Of a stretch of 64,000 nt of DNA, positions 55,788-64,000 are shown in pieces. Source of the stretch: Vibrio mangrovi (GTDB taxonomy: Bacteria > Pseudomonadota > Gammaproteobacteria > Enterobacterales > Vibrionaceae). The notes below the pieces were generated by a model. The model was not told the origin of the DNA, did not search any database, and worked only from the letters and a program-made list of their open reading frames with translations. The DNA lies in assembly GCF_024346955.1 (NCBI RefSeq), contig NZ_AP024884.1, positions 372,001 through 436,000 on the forward strand, read 5' to 3'. The stretch's first letter is position 1. Every line of letters starts with the position of its first letter. A program made the position numbers and the translations under genes.

Positions 55788-56726
55788 ATGAGAGATGAAC
55801 TGCCGCTATCGGGAAGTTGGGCAACGTTGCGTGAATTAGAAATTATTAAAACGATTATTGAAGTCAAAACCGTAACATCCGCAGCAGAAATATTAGGCGT
55901 ATCTCAACCCGCAATTAGCCGGGCTCTCACACAAATCGAAACCAAGAGCGGTGTGAAATTTTTTAACAGAAAATCGGGTAAATTAATCCCAACCTCTAAT
56001 GCTATTGCTCTCTATGATGAAATATTGGTGATCTATAATTCTTTTTCAAAATTAAACAACTTAAAATGGGAAAAGAAGAAAAATCATTTAAAAATTGTGA
56101 CCACACCGACGCTGGCCTATAACTTTTTAATTCCATTAACAAGTAATTTTAAAAAAGAGCACCCGGAATTATCAATTAAACTTGATATTGTCACAAGTTC
56201 TCAGTTGCTTACTCAATTAAATGAAAGAAATGCAGATGTAGCTCTTGGTGATTCATCTTTAGAAAATACCGCTATGAAATATGACACATACCCATTAAGA
56301 AAAATTAAAATGGTATGTGCAATGAATGCATTTGATCCTCTTGTTAGTAAAGATGTTGTCACATCCGATGATTTGAAAAACAGAGATATTATTACATTCA
56401 CGAACAGAAATATTGCCCGTTCAAAGCTAGATCATATATTTAAAACAAGTGAAATAGATAATAATGTAATTATTGAGGTGCCGGACTCGTTGTCTGCTTT
56501 AGGATTTGTCAGAGAAAATATTGGAATCAGTATCTTACCTTCTTTCCCTGCAAGTATTATCAATGAGCATCAGGTTATTTTACGTGATTTTTCACCAGAG
56601 ATATATAATTCAATCAGTTTCTTTGTGCTTTCTGACACAATTAATGTGAATACCAGTAATTTTATTGAATATATTTATAACCATCAGCCCGGCAAAGACC
56701 GCTTTTCTTATCCTATCACTCAATAA
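55788..56726 (+). CDS. LysR-family regulator of the lyase/dcuC module
   Basis: A 312-residue LysR regulator. The helix-turn-helix is LRELEIIKTIIEVKTVTSAAEILGVSQPAISRALTQIETKSGVKFFNR. The ligand domain follows (HLKIVTTPTLAYNFLIPLTSNFKKEHPELSIKL). It resembles the NocR/OccR/CysB-like group, which often control catabolism of amino-acid derivatives. GGAGG precedes the ATG. The gene is AT-richer than most in the window, as are dcuC and the lyase, which could mean the three travelled together. The target is inferred from position. Confidence 0.85.
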   Translation: MRDELPLSGSWATLRELEIIKTIIEVKTVTSAAEILGVSQPAISRALTQIETKSGVKFFNRKSGKLIPTSNAIALYDEILVIYNSFSKLNNLKWEKKKNHLKIVTTPTLAYNFLIPLTSNFKKEHPELSIKLDIVTSSQLLTQLNERNADVALGDSSLENTAMKYDTYPLRKIKMVCAMNAFDPLVSKDVVTSDDLKNRDIITFTNRNIARSKLDHIFKTSEIDNNVIIEVPDSLSALGFVRENIGISILPSFPASIINEHQVILRDFSPEIYNSISFFVLSDTINVNTSNFIEYIYNHQPGKDRFSYPITQ

Positions 56727-56752
56727 TATACCCAGAGACTTCAAGATGCTGC
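56725..56752. repeat. Dispersed short repeat, copy 2
   Basis: AATATACCCAGAGACTTCA continues with AGATGCTGC and aligns with copy 1 at 40802-40830. It lies directly after the LysR stop codon. Confidence 0.45.
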
Positions 56753-56881
56753 TGTTGCGGGAGCATCTGATGTTCAGGTTATGCAGATTTTAAATGAACG
56801 ACTTCGGGATCGATTGCTTCCGGTTTGAAGGACTTCAGTCAAACGACTATTCTTGGATCAGACATATTCTTGGATCAGAGA

Positions 56882-57877
56882 ATGACCGGCTTCAACCGTG
56901 ACGAAATAACAATGATGCGTGGCTATGAATTAGGTCTGGAACTATATAAAGCGAATCACTATTCGAAAGCGTTTGCACTGTTTCAACCGCTGGCTAAAGA
57001 TGGGGATGTTTTTTCTCAGGCGATACTGGCTCATATGTACAACAATGGTGAAGGTGTGAGCCAGAGCAATGAGACTGCGTCATACTGGTACCAGAAAGCC
57101 GCTGAAAACGGGCATGTGATATCACAGTATAACCTAGGTAATCAGTTCAGAGATGGCCGGGGTGTAAAACAGAATTATCATACCGCAATGGAATGGTATC
57201 AGAAGGCCGCAGAGCAGGGGTTGCCGGAAGCTCAGGCCGACATAGGCCGTCTCTATTATTTTGGTCATGGTATTCCCAGAGACTATGAAAAAGCATTCTA
57301 CTGGAATAAAAAAGCAGCAGAGCGGGGACTGGCGGAAGCTCAGTCTAATATTGGCGTTATGTATAGCAATGGGCAGGGCGTTGAGAAGGATCTGTTGCTG
57401 GCATTCCAGTGGTTTCTGAAAGCGGCGGAACAAGGTTCTCCGATGGCAATGAATCAAATCGGGACAATGTATCTTGAAGGCCAAGGGACGGAGAAAAATC
57501 GGCAACAAGCCTTTCGGTGGTTGATGAAAGCTGCTGGATCAGGCATGGCACAAGCACAGTATCATGTCGGTGTCTGCTATCTGGAAGGTAAAGTTGTATC
57601 CAGAGATCTCCGGGAAGCATTCTCATGGCTGCAAAAGTCTGCCTATCAGGGAGATGGGTTGGCTCAGTATAGTCTCGGACTTATGTATGTTAATGGCATG
57701 GCCGTTCCCTCCGACAAAGTAGAAGGTTATGCCTGGTGGGTGTTGGCGGCTGAATCCTCAGAGAAAGCCAGAATCAACGCGGCAAATCTTGCGCTGAATC
57801 TATCTTTTTTTGATCGGGCAAAAGCGAAATTCAGAGTAAAAGAATTACAGAAATTTATCGGCAGCAAAGTAAATTAA
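56882..57877 (+). CDS. Sel1-repeat protein
   Basis: A 331-residue protein made of about seven Sel1-like repeats of 36 residues. Examples are LAHMYNNGEGVSQSNETASYWYQKAAENGHVIS, LGNQFRDGRGVKQNYHTAMEWYQKAAEQGLPEA and the following units, each ending KAAExG. Sel1 solenoids are protein-interaction scaffolds. There is no signal peptide, so it is probably cytoplasmic. The start at 56882 follows a weak site; an earlier TTG at 56825 would add 19 residues. No partner is evident nearby. Confidence 0.88.
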   Translation: MTGFNRDEITMMRGYELGLELYKANHYSKAFALFQPLAKDGDVFSQAILAHMYNNGEGVSQSNETASYWYQKAAENGHVISQYNLGNQFRDGRGVKQNYHTAMEWYQKAAEQGLPEAQADIGRLYYFGHGIPRDYEKAFYWNKKAAERGLAEAQSNIGVMYSNGQGVEKDLLLAFQWFLKAAEQGSPMAMNQIGTMYLEGQGTEKNRQQAFRWLMKAAGSGMAQAQYHVGVCYLEGKVVSRDLREAFSWLQKSAYQGDGLAQYSLGLMYVNGMAVPSDKVEGYAWWVLAAESSEKARINAANLALNLSFFDRAKAKFRVKELQKFIGSKVN

Positions 57878-57931
57878 AGCGGGAATGGACGGGTTCAGCC
57901 AGAATGACTGAACCCGGAAATAAGCGATGCT

Positions 57932-58684
57932 CTATAAGCTGCTGAGACCGCCATCGATTAATAACTCGGTCCCTAACATGTAAGATGATTCATCCGAAGC
58001 CATGAACACGGCGGCTTTTGCCAGTTCAAGTGGTGTGCCGATTCGTTGCAGGGGAACCAGAGATTTGACATATTCTACGAATTCCTGTTGCTGCTCTTCC
58101 GACAAACCGAATTTGTCGAATGCATCGGTTTGAGTCGGGCCGGGACTCAGCGTATTAACGCGGATGCCGCGATGCTTCAGTTCTGCTGATAGTGTCCGGC
58201 TCAGTGAAACCAGACCTGCTTTGCTTGCTGCATAAATACTGCTCTGAGGGACGCCAATACTTGCTGATGAGCTACCGCATAAGATGATCGATGCCGAGTC
58301 TGACAGGAGAGGAAGCAGAGATTGGATCAGGAAAAATGGTCCTTTTATATTGGTGTCCATCACCTGATTAAAGTCGTCTTCATCCCAGTCTTCTATTGGC
58401 TGGTGGGTGACATTGCCTGCATTGATATAAACGACATCCAGTTTTGGCAGTTCAGCGATGAGCCGGGCGGCTAAATCCCTTTGCTGACTGACATCTGAGG
58501 CATCATTTTTGATCAGAATGGCTGAATGACCTAACACTTCTCTTGCCTTGGCTAATCCTTCGTCACGCCGTCCCGTCACAATCACGTTTGCTCCTTCAAG
58601 CTGGAATTGTCTGGCTGTTTCCAGACCAATACCTGCCGTACCACCGGTAATCAGGGCATATTTGTTAAGAAGTCTTTGTGTCAT
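57932..58684 (-). CDS. Short-chain dehydrogenase/reductase (SDR)
   Basis: A 250-residue classical SDR. The cofactor motif is TGGTAGIG near residue 12, followed by TGRR, NAGNV, the serine of the catalytic tetrad in CGSSSAS, and Tyr-x-x-x-Lys as YAASKAG. NTLSPGPTQTDAF and the C-terminal TELLIDGG agree. It uses NAD(P)H; the substrate is unknown. The start at 58684 has AAGGAAAA upstream. It is divergent from an HxlR-family regulator 77 bases away, which probably controls it, a common arrangement for redox- or electrophile-responsive reductases. Confidence 0.92.
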   Translation of the reverse strand: MTQRLLNKYALITGGTAGIGLETARQFQLEGANVIVTGRRDEGLAKAREVLGHSAILIKNDASDVSQQRDLAARLIAELPKLDVVYINAGNVTHQPIEDWDEDDFNQVMDTNIKGPFFLIQSLLPLLSDSASIILCGSSSASIGVPQSSIYAASKAGLVSLSRTLSAELKHRGIRVNTLSPGPTQTDAFDKFGLSEEQQQEFVEYVKSLVPLQRIGTPLELAKAAVFMASDESSYMLGTELLIDGGLSSL

Positions 58685-58761
58685 GGGTTTTCCTTCACTT
58701 GTCATTTGTGGGTGAAGTGTCATTATTAGCAGATTAGTATGATTAAGAAAGTAGGTACCAA

Positions 58762-59154
58762 ATGGATACTAAGGAAAAAAATAAAATTAAAAACGTCACG
58801 TTTAATCCTCGTTGTCCGGTTATTGACTTTGTCAGTATCATCTCCGGTAAGTGGGCAATTCCGATTCTTTACCGGTTAATTGTTACCGATGATGTGATTC
58901 GTTTCGGCGCTTTGCAACGGGCAGTCGGCGCGATTACCCAGAAAGAATTGACCAAACAGCTACGGTCATTTGAAGCGTTGGGAATTGTTACGAGGACTGT
59001 GTATCCGGAAATGCCGCCACGGGTTGAATACCAGATTACAGAATTAGGGAAGACATTAAAGCCAACTCTTGATTCTCTGGCCGGATGGATGGAGGAACAC
59101 CGGGAGGAGCTTCTGGAAAACTTCCATCATCAGGCACAACCTGAAGATAAATAG
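58762..59154 (+). CDS. HxlR-family transcriptional regulator
   Basis: A 130-residue winged-helix protein. CPVIDFVSIISGKWAIPILYRLI is the HxlR opening, with the conserved cysteine near residue 17 (NPRCPVIDF) that senses electrophiles or oxidants in some members. FGALQRAVGAITQKELTKQLRSFEALGIVTRTVYPEMPPRVEYQITELG is the recognition helix and wing. It is likely to regulate the divergent SDR gene and itself. Confidence 0.9.
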   Translation: MDTKEKNKIKNVTFNPRCPVIDFVSIISGKWAIPILYRLIVTDDVIRFGALQRAVGAITQKELTKQLRSFEALGIVTRTVYPEMPPRVEYQITELGKTLKPTLDSLAGWMEEHREELLENFHHQAQPEDK

Positions 59155-59580
59155 CATGGTTATATACTGAACCGGATAAAGTGTATGACTTGGATTGAGC
59201 TGCCGAAACCATATCTGGACAATTGATACGCTGTAGTATGTCATAGACAAATATGAAAATTAGCACCTATTTGTGTTGTTTTTATCATGAATGATTGGAT
59301 AGCAATAGTATGATTTTATTCATCATTTAAGGGGTTCTCCAAACGAAGCTTCTGACTGTCATGTGTGAAGTTTTAGCTAGGGCAACCGGTTTTACTCAGA
59401 TTGAATTATTGTCGGAGAAGCTGATATTTTCCACAAATTGTGGAAGAACAGGCAAGAATTGAGGAGAATTCTGATAACTCATCTACATAATTACTGACAT
59501 AATACACACACTGAAAAGAGCTTATGAGATTCTGAGTAATCTTGATATTCCAATTTCCACCTACTGCCCCGGAGGCGATT
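59155..59580. other. Intergenic region ahead of the hydrolase gene
   Basis: About 425 bases without a supported gene. It contains a perfect palindrome (listed separately) and presumably the hydrolase promoter. Confidence 0.5.
59429..59445. promoter_or_regulatory. Perfect 17-bp palindrome, candidate operator
   Basis: TTCCACAAATTGTGGAA is an 8-1-8 perfect inverted repeat 135 bases before the hydrolase ATG. It has the form of a TetR/HxlR-type operator. The cognate regulator is not identified. Confidence 0.5.
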
Positions 59581-60552
59581 ATGCAACTGACTCAAGAATG
59601 GGACAAAACATTTGCCCAAAGCGACAAAGTCGATCATCAGAAAGTGACTTTCAAAAACCGCTACGGCATTACTCTTGCCGCTGATCTGTATTTACCTAAA
59701 GGTGCTGACCAGCAAAAATTACCTGCACTGGCAATCAGTGGCCCATACGGTGCAGTGAAGGAACAGGCTTCTGGTCTGTATGCTCAAATCATGGCAGAAC
59801 GTGGTTATGTCGCCGTGGCATTTGACCCTTCTTATACAGGTGAAAGCAGCGGAACACCACGCAATGTTTCTTCTCCGGATATCAACACTGAAGATTTCAG
59901 TGCTGCCGTCGATTATCTTGGTCTGCTTGATTATGTTGACCGCAGCAGAATCGGTGTGATCGGTATCTGTGGATTTGGTGGCATGAGCCTGAATGCTGCT
60001 GCTATCGACAAACGCATCAAAGCGGTTGTGACAACCAGTATGTATGATATGTCACGCGTGATGTCTAAAGGCTATTTCGATTCGATGACTGCTGAAGAAC
60101 GCAGTGCCGGATTAGAACAGATGAACCAGCAACGTTGGGTAGATGCCGCAAACGGTGAGCCAACAATGGCACCTCCTGGTTTGCCTGATCCAAGCCAGCT
60201 GACCGGTGAAGAGCCTCAGTTTGTAAAAGATTATGTCGATTATTATCGTACACCACGTGGATTCCACCCACGTTCACTGAACTCTAACGGTTCCTGGACG
60301 GTGACAAATCCGCTGTCATTTATGAATATGCCGCTAATGACTTACATCGCAGAAATCGCACCACGTCCGGTTCTGTTGATTGCTGGTGAAAATGCACATT
60401 CACGTTACTTTACTGAAGATGCTTATAAAGCAGCGGGTGAACCAAAAGAAATGATGATCCTTGACGGTCTGGCTCACGTTGATCTGTATGATCAGGTTGA
60501 TAAGATTCCGTTTGATAAGATTGATGCTTTCTTTGGTGAAAACCTGAAATAA
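59581..60552 (+). CDS. Dienelactone-hydrolase-like alpha/beta hydrolase
   Basis: A 323-residue cytoplasmic hydrolase. DLYLPKGADQQKLPALAISGPYG and RGYVAVAFDPSYTGESSG are the first strands of the fold. The nucleophile elbow reads GVIGICGFGGMSLNAAAIDKRIKAVVTT, where a cysteine sits in the place usual for dienelactone hydrolases, instead of the GxSxG serine. IAPRPVLLIAGENAHS and GLAHVDLYD carry the acid and histidine. The start at 59581 has GGAGG upstream. The substrate is unknown; the family includes YcjY-like proteins. Confidence 0.85.
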   Translation: MQLTQEWDKTFAQSDKVDHQKVTFKNRYGITLAADLYLPKGADQQKLPALAISGPYGAVKEQASGLYAQIMAERGYVAVAFDPSYTGESSGTPRNVSSPDINTEDFSAAVDYLGLLDYVDRSRIGVIGICGFGGMSLNAAAIDKRIKAVVTTSMYDMSRVMSKGYFDSMTAEERSAGLEQMNQQRWVDAANGEPTMAPPGLPDPSQLTGEEPQFVKDYVDYYRTPRGFHPRSLNSNGSWTVTNPLSFMNMPLMTYIAEIAPRPVLLIAGENAHSRYFTEDAYKAAGEPKEMMILDGLAHVDLYDQVDKIPFDKIDAFFGENLK

Positions 60553-60562
60553 AATAGTGTCT

Positions 60563-60597
60563 GCCCATCTGGAGTGTCCGGATGGGCTGTCTGTTTT
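60563..60597 (+). terminator. Intrinsic terminator after the hydrolase
   Basis: GCCCATC-t-GG pairs with CC-g-GATGGGC (60563-60587) with one mismatch, followed shortly by five T. Confidence 0.85.
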
Positions 60598-60850
60598 TAG
60601 TCATCAAATAGCGATGGTTATGCCTTATAAAGTATCTGTCGCAGACTCAAGGTTCCGGAAGGAATCAAAATTTTGTCCGGCCTGATTGAACCCCCGCAAT
60701 ACATGGCCGGCATTCTGAATTCTCTTTTATCACGGCCCGTCATATTTCTATCCTGCTGGGAATGATTTGCACTCTAGCCTTTATTGGTGTTATAACACTT
60801 TCGAATTTTATTTTGTAAGTGTTTGTTTTATCAATAATTTAGGTGTTGTT

Positions 60851-61468
60851 ATGCGTATTTTTCAACAGTCGGATCCGGCGCGTCGTCGTTATGGTTTAGC
60901 TGCATTGATTGGTCTCATTGCCGGTATTGTTTCAGCGTTTGTAAAGTGGGGTGCAGAACATCCGTTACCACCACGAAGTCCTGATGATATTTTTAGTGCG
61001 GCCTGTGTGCCGGAAACGCTGATTCGTGCTGCCGAACAGATTGATTGTTCACGTAATTTTTTAAATCCGCCTTATGTGTTTCTGCGTGACTGGCTGGGAA
61101 TGGCGGACCCGAACAGTGCGGTTTATACCTTTGCCGGGCATGTATTCAACTGGGTTGGGGTGACACATATCATTTTCTCAATTGTTTTTGCGGTCGGTTA
61201 CTGTGTGGTGACTGAGCGTTTCCCAATCTTCAAGCTGTGGCAAGGGTTATTGGCCGGAGCATTGGCGCAGCTATTCGTGCATATGATTTCTTTCCCGCTG
61301 ATGGGACTGACGCCTCCGCTTTTTGACTTGCCCTGGTATGAGCACGTTTCTGAAATTGTCGGGCATTTAATCTGGTTCTGGTCGATTGAAATTATTCGCC
61401 GGGATTTGCGTAACCGTATAACGCATGAACCTGATCCTGAAGTATCAATAGCGGCACGAACATCTTAA
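60851..61468 (+). CDS. yagU: YagU-family inner-membrane protein
   Basis: A 205-residue protein of the YagU (DUF1440) family, with four predicted membrane spans ([72 protein letters not shown]). It is an inner-membrane protein linked to acid resistance in E. coli; the mechanism is unknown. The characteristic [13 protein letters not shown] and [18 protein letters not shown] phrases are present. The start at 60851 has AGGTG upstream. Confidence 0.88.
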   Translation: MRIFQQSDPARRRYGLAALIGLIAGIVSAFVKWGAEHPLPPRSPDDIFSAACVPETLIRAAEQIDCSRNFLNPPYVFLRDWLGMADPNSAVYTFAGHVFNWVGVTHIIFSIVFAVGYCVVTERFPIFKLWQGLLAGALAQLFVHMISFPLMGLTPPLFDLPWYEHVSEIVGHLIWFWSIEIIRRDLRNRITHEPDPEVSIAARTS

Positions 61469-61492
61469 TGGTGAGCCATTTGTCATCATAAA

Positions 61493-61516
61493 AAGGCGAA
61501 CCATTTGGTTCGCCTT
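61493..61516. terminator. Bidirectional terminator between yagU and gcvP
   Basis: AAGGCGAACC (61493-61502) pairs perfectly with GGTTCGCCTT (61507-61516). It lies between convergent genes and is flanked by A and T runs on either side. Confidence 0.8.
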
Positions 61517-61567
61517 GTTGCTTTTATAAATCAGTAGGATCGATAGTTATTTGTTAACTAAGCGCCA

Positions 61568-64000
61568 TCACCCTTCATAATCACTGACCGGCGGACAGCT
61601 ACAGACCAGATTTCTGTCTCCGTAGACATTATCAACCCGGTTGACAGTCGGCCAGTATTTGGCTGTTTTGGATTGTGGTGTCGGGAAACAGGCGAGTTCT
61701 CTGCTGTATGGATGCGTCCATGTATCAGAGGCCAAATCTGCCTGAGTGTGTGGCGCGTTGATCAGCGGGTTATCCTCAAGTGGCCAGATACCGGAAACCA
61801 CCTGGGTGATTTCCTGACGGATGGCGATCATTGCATCACAGAAGCGATCCAATTCAGCTAAATCTTCTGATTCAGTCGGTTCGACCATCAATGTTCCTGC
61901 GACAGGGAATGACATGGTCGGTGCATGGAAACCGTAATCCATCAGACGTTTGGCAATATCTTCTTCGGAAATGCCGGATTCTTCTTTCAGCGGACGGATA
62001 TCAATAATACATTCGTGAGCAACCCGGCCATTTTTGCCCCGGTACAGGATCGGATAATGAGCGCGGAGTCTTTCCATTACATAGTTTGCATTGAGAATGG
62101 CTAGCTGGGTTGCTTTGGTGAGTCCTTCTGCACCCATCATTGCAATATAAGCCCAGGAGATGGGCAGGATGGATGCACTGCCCAGATCTGCTGCTGCGAC
62201 GGCAAAGTCACTGCCTTCAACGCCGGATTCGATGTGACCGGGTAAAAATGGCGCAAGGTGTGATTTGACACCAATCGGACCAACGCCCGGACCGCCGCCG
62301 CCATGAGGAATACAGAATGTTTTGTGCAGGTTCAGGTGAGAAACATCCGAACCGATGAATCCGGGACTGGTAAGCCCGACCTGAGCATTCATGTTTGCAC
62401 CATCCAGATAAACCTGTCCGCCGACCGAATGGATCAGATCACAAACTTCACGAACGTGGTCTTCGTAGACACCGTGTGTTGACGGGTAAGTGATCATCAT
62501 GCAGGAGATTTCTTGCTGATGCTGTTCTACTTTGGCTTTCAGGTCGGCCAGATCAATATTACCTTCCTGATCACAGGCAACGACGACGACATCCAGAGAA
62601 ACCATCGCAGCAGATGCCGGGTTAGTACCATGAGCGGAACTTGGGATCAGGCAGATATGGCGATGGCCTTCACCACGACTCTGATGATAGCGCTGGATGG
62701 CAATAAGCCCGGCATATTCACCTGATGCGCCGGAGTTTGGTTGTAGCGAAAAGGCATCATATCCGGTAATGGCACACAGTTTGGCTTTGAAATCTTCTGC
62801 CAGTTCAGTATATCCGGCAGTCTGTTCTTTCGGGGCAAAAGGGTGGATATTGCTGAATTCGGGCCAGGTGATCGGAATCATCTCTGAGGCCGCGTTCAGT
62901 TTCATGGTACAGCTGCCCAACGGGATCATGCCATGAGTCAGGGAGAAATCCTTATTTTCCAGCTTCTTCAGATAACGTATCATCTGGGTTTCACTGTGAT
63001 GATTATGAAAAACCGGATGAGTCAGATAAGCGGATTCTCGCCGGCAGGATTCGGGGATAGCTGCATATTCGTTTGGTTCAATATCTGCGGAGATATTTTC
63101 TGGATCGGCCTGAATGCCGAATACCGCGAACAGAGCCTGAATATCGTGCAGTGTACTGGTTTCATCAAAGCTGATACCGAGTGCCTGTTCATAGCGGCGT
63201 AGATTCAGTCCGGCTTTTTGTGCCTGGTGATAAAGTGCTTCAGTCTGACTGCCGGTTTCAATCGTGAGTGTGTCGAAAAATGTCTGATGACGTAGTTCGT
63301 AACCCTGTAATATCAGTCCGGCTGCCATGATCGCCGTTAAATGATGAGTTCGGCGTGCAATGGTTCTTAAGCCTTCCGGACCGTGGTATATCGCATAGAA
63401 AACGGCCATATTGGCCAGCAGTGCCTGGGCGGTACAGATATTCGATGTCGCTTTTTCACGACGGATGTGTTGCTCTCTGGTTTGCATCGCCATGCGCAGT
63501 GCCGGTTGTCCTTTTGCATCAACCGATACACCAATGATCCTGCCCGGCATGGTTCGCTTGTGTTTATCCCGGGTTGCCATAAATGCTGCATGCGGACCAC
63601 CGTATCCCATTGGGACACCAAAGCGCTGGGCAGAACCGATCACGATATCTGCACCCATTTCTCCGGCAGGTTTTAAGAGTGTGCTGGCGAGCAGATCGGT
63701 TGCGACAGTGACCAGTATTTTATTCTGGTGAGCGGCATCGATAATTGCGCTCAGGTCGTCAACTTTACCGCTGGTGCCCGGGTATTGCAGCAAAGCTCCG
63801 AACACATCTTGCTGTGCCAGTTCTTCAACCGGAAGAACGACCACCTCAAAATTCATAAATGCGGCCCGGGTTTTGACGACCTCGATGGTTTGCGGATGGA
63901 CATGATCGGCAACGAAGAAGCGCTGACTTTTACTTTTACCGGCTCTTTTGCATAAGGCCATGGCTTCAGCAGCAGCAGTCGCTTCATCTAAAAGTGAAGC
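61568..64000 (-). CDS. gcvP: Glycine dehydrogenase (decarboxylating), P protein (5' end beyond window)
   Basis: The coding frame is open to the last base of the window, so only about 810 C-terminal residues are seen (the full P protein is about 950). The PLP lysine is in [24 protein letters not shown], and the family phrases [43 protein letters not shown] and [10 protein letters not shown] are present. The enzyme decarboxylates glycine and passes the aminomethyl group to the lipoyl H protein in the glycine cleavage system. gcvT and gcvH are not in view. It is a conserved housekeeping gene. Confidence 0.97.
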   Translation of the reverse strand, partial: ASLLDEATAAAEAMALCKRAGKSKSQRFFVADHVHPQTIEVVKTRAAFMNFEVVVLPVEELAQQDVFGALLQYPGTSGKVDDLSAIIDAAHQNKILVTVATDLLASTLLKPAGEMGADIVIGSAQRFGVPMGYGGPHAAFMATRDKHKRTMPGRIIGVSVDAKGQPALRMAMQTREQHIRREKATSNICTAQALLANMAVFYAIYHGPEGLRTIARRTHHLTAIMAAGLILQGYELRHQTFFDTLTIETGSQTEALYHQAQKAGLNLRRYEQALGISFDETSTLHDIQALFAVFGIQADPENISADIEPNEYAAIPESCRRESAYLTHPVFHNHHSETQMIRYLKKLENKDFSLTHGMIPLGSCTMKLNAASEMIPITWPEFSNIHPFAPKEQTAGYTELAEDFKAKLCAITGYDAFSLQPNSGASGEYAGLIAIQRYHQSRGEGHRHICLIPSSAHGTNPASAAMVSLDVVVVACDQEGNIDLADLKAKVEQHQQEISCMMITYPSTHGVYEDHVREVCDLIHSVGGQVYLDGANMNAQVGLTSPGFIGSDVSHLNLHKTFCIPHGGGGPGVGPIGVKSHLAPFLPGHIESGVEGSDFAVAAADLGSASILPISWAYIAMMGAEGLTKATQLAILNANYVMERLRAHYPILYRGKNGRVAHECIIDIRPLKEESGISEEDIAKRLMDYGFHAPTMSFPVAGTLMVEPTESEDLAELDRFCDAMIAIRQEITQVVSGIWPLEDNPLINAPHTQADLASDTWTHPYSRELACFPTPQSKTAKYWPTVNRVDNVYGDRNLVCSCPPVSDYEG

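Noticed and set aside
59155..60850. Search for tRNA, CRISPR or insertion-sequence remnants in the larger gaps
   Set aside because: No cloverleaf, spaced direct repeats or transposase fragments were seen here or elsewhere in the window.

Overview
The window reads as chromosomal DNA of a Vibrio. The best evidence is two Qrr-type quorum-sensing small RNAs, each with a sigma-54 promoter and upstream LuxO-like sites. A vibriolysin-type M4 protease, a DcuC transporter and a Qrr/LuxO-style layout agree with this. The gene content suggests a plant- or alga-associated member of the genus. It holds secreted enzymes for xylan, arabinan, beta-glucan and beta-glucosides, and a set of type III effectors of kinds known from plant and animal pathogens. 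The species assignment is inference.

Layout. 1-455 is the tail of a large haemagglutinin/CDI-type exoprotein, followed by a PP2A-like phosphatase, a LysE exporter and an M4 metalloprotease. 5.0-10.7 kb is a five-gene oligopeptide ABC importer operon. 11.4-15.3 kb holds a secreted GH3 beta-glucosidase and an AraC regulator. 16.2-21.2 kb is a translationally coupled operon: PLP decarboxylase, an ELIC-like pentameric ligand-gated ion channel, a Cache sensor with a degenerate kinase-like cytoplasmic part, and an MFS transporter. 21.25-26.43 kb contains two direct-repeat qrr genes that bracket a GH30 xylanase, an orphan periplasmic sugar-binding protein and a chemoreceptor. 26.5-30.2 kb holds YqjG and a MocR regulator divergent from a threonine-dehydratase-type enzyme.

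30.2-39.8 kb is a type III effector island. It encodes an AvrE/DspE-family effector behind a perfect hrp box, an unrecognised repeat-containing effector behind a near-perfect hrp box and coupled to a CesT-type chaperone, and an LRR-NEL (IpaH-type) ubiquitin ligase coupled to a second chaperone. No secretion apparatus genes and no HrpL are in the window, so both are predicted elsewhere in the genome.

39.8-46.2 kb is mostly housekeeping and regulation: LysR, prephenate dehydratase, a YbaK-like deacylase, and an AcoR-like sigma-54 activator divergent from an aldehyde dehydrogenase. 46.2-52.5 kb returns to secreted polysaccharide enzymes (GH43 arabinanase, GH16-CBM6, GH43-ricin lectin). 52.5-56.7 kb is an aspartase/adenylosuccinate-lyase-superfamily enzyme, DcuC and a LysR regulator. 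56.8-64 kb holds a Sel1 protein, an SDR/HxlR pair, an alpha/beta hydrolase, YagU and the 3' part of gcvP.

Two systems stand out: the amine decarboxylase/ELIC channel/sensor/transporter operon, which looks like a self-contained amine production and sensing module, and the hrp-box-controlled AvrE effector locus in a Vibrio. No tRNA, rRNA, CRISPR array or intact insertion sequence was seen.
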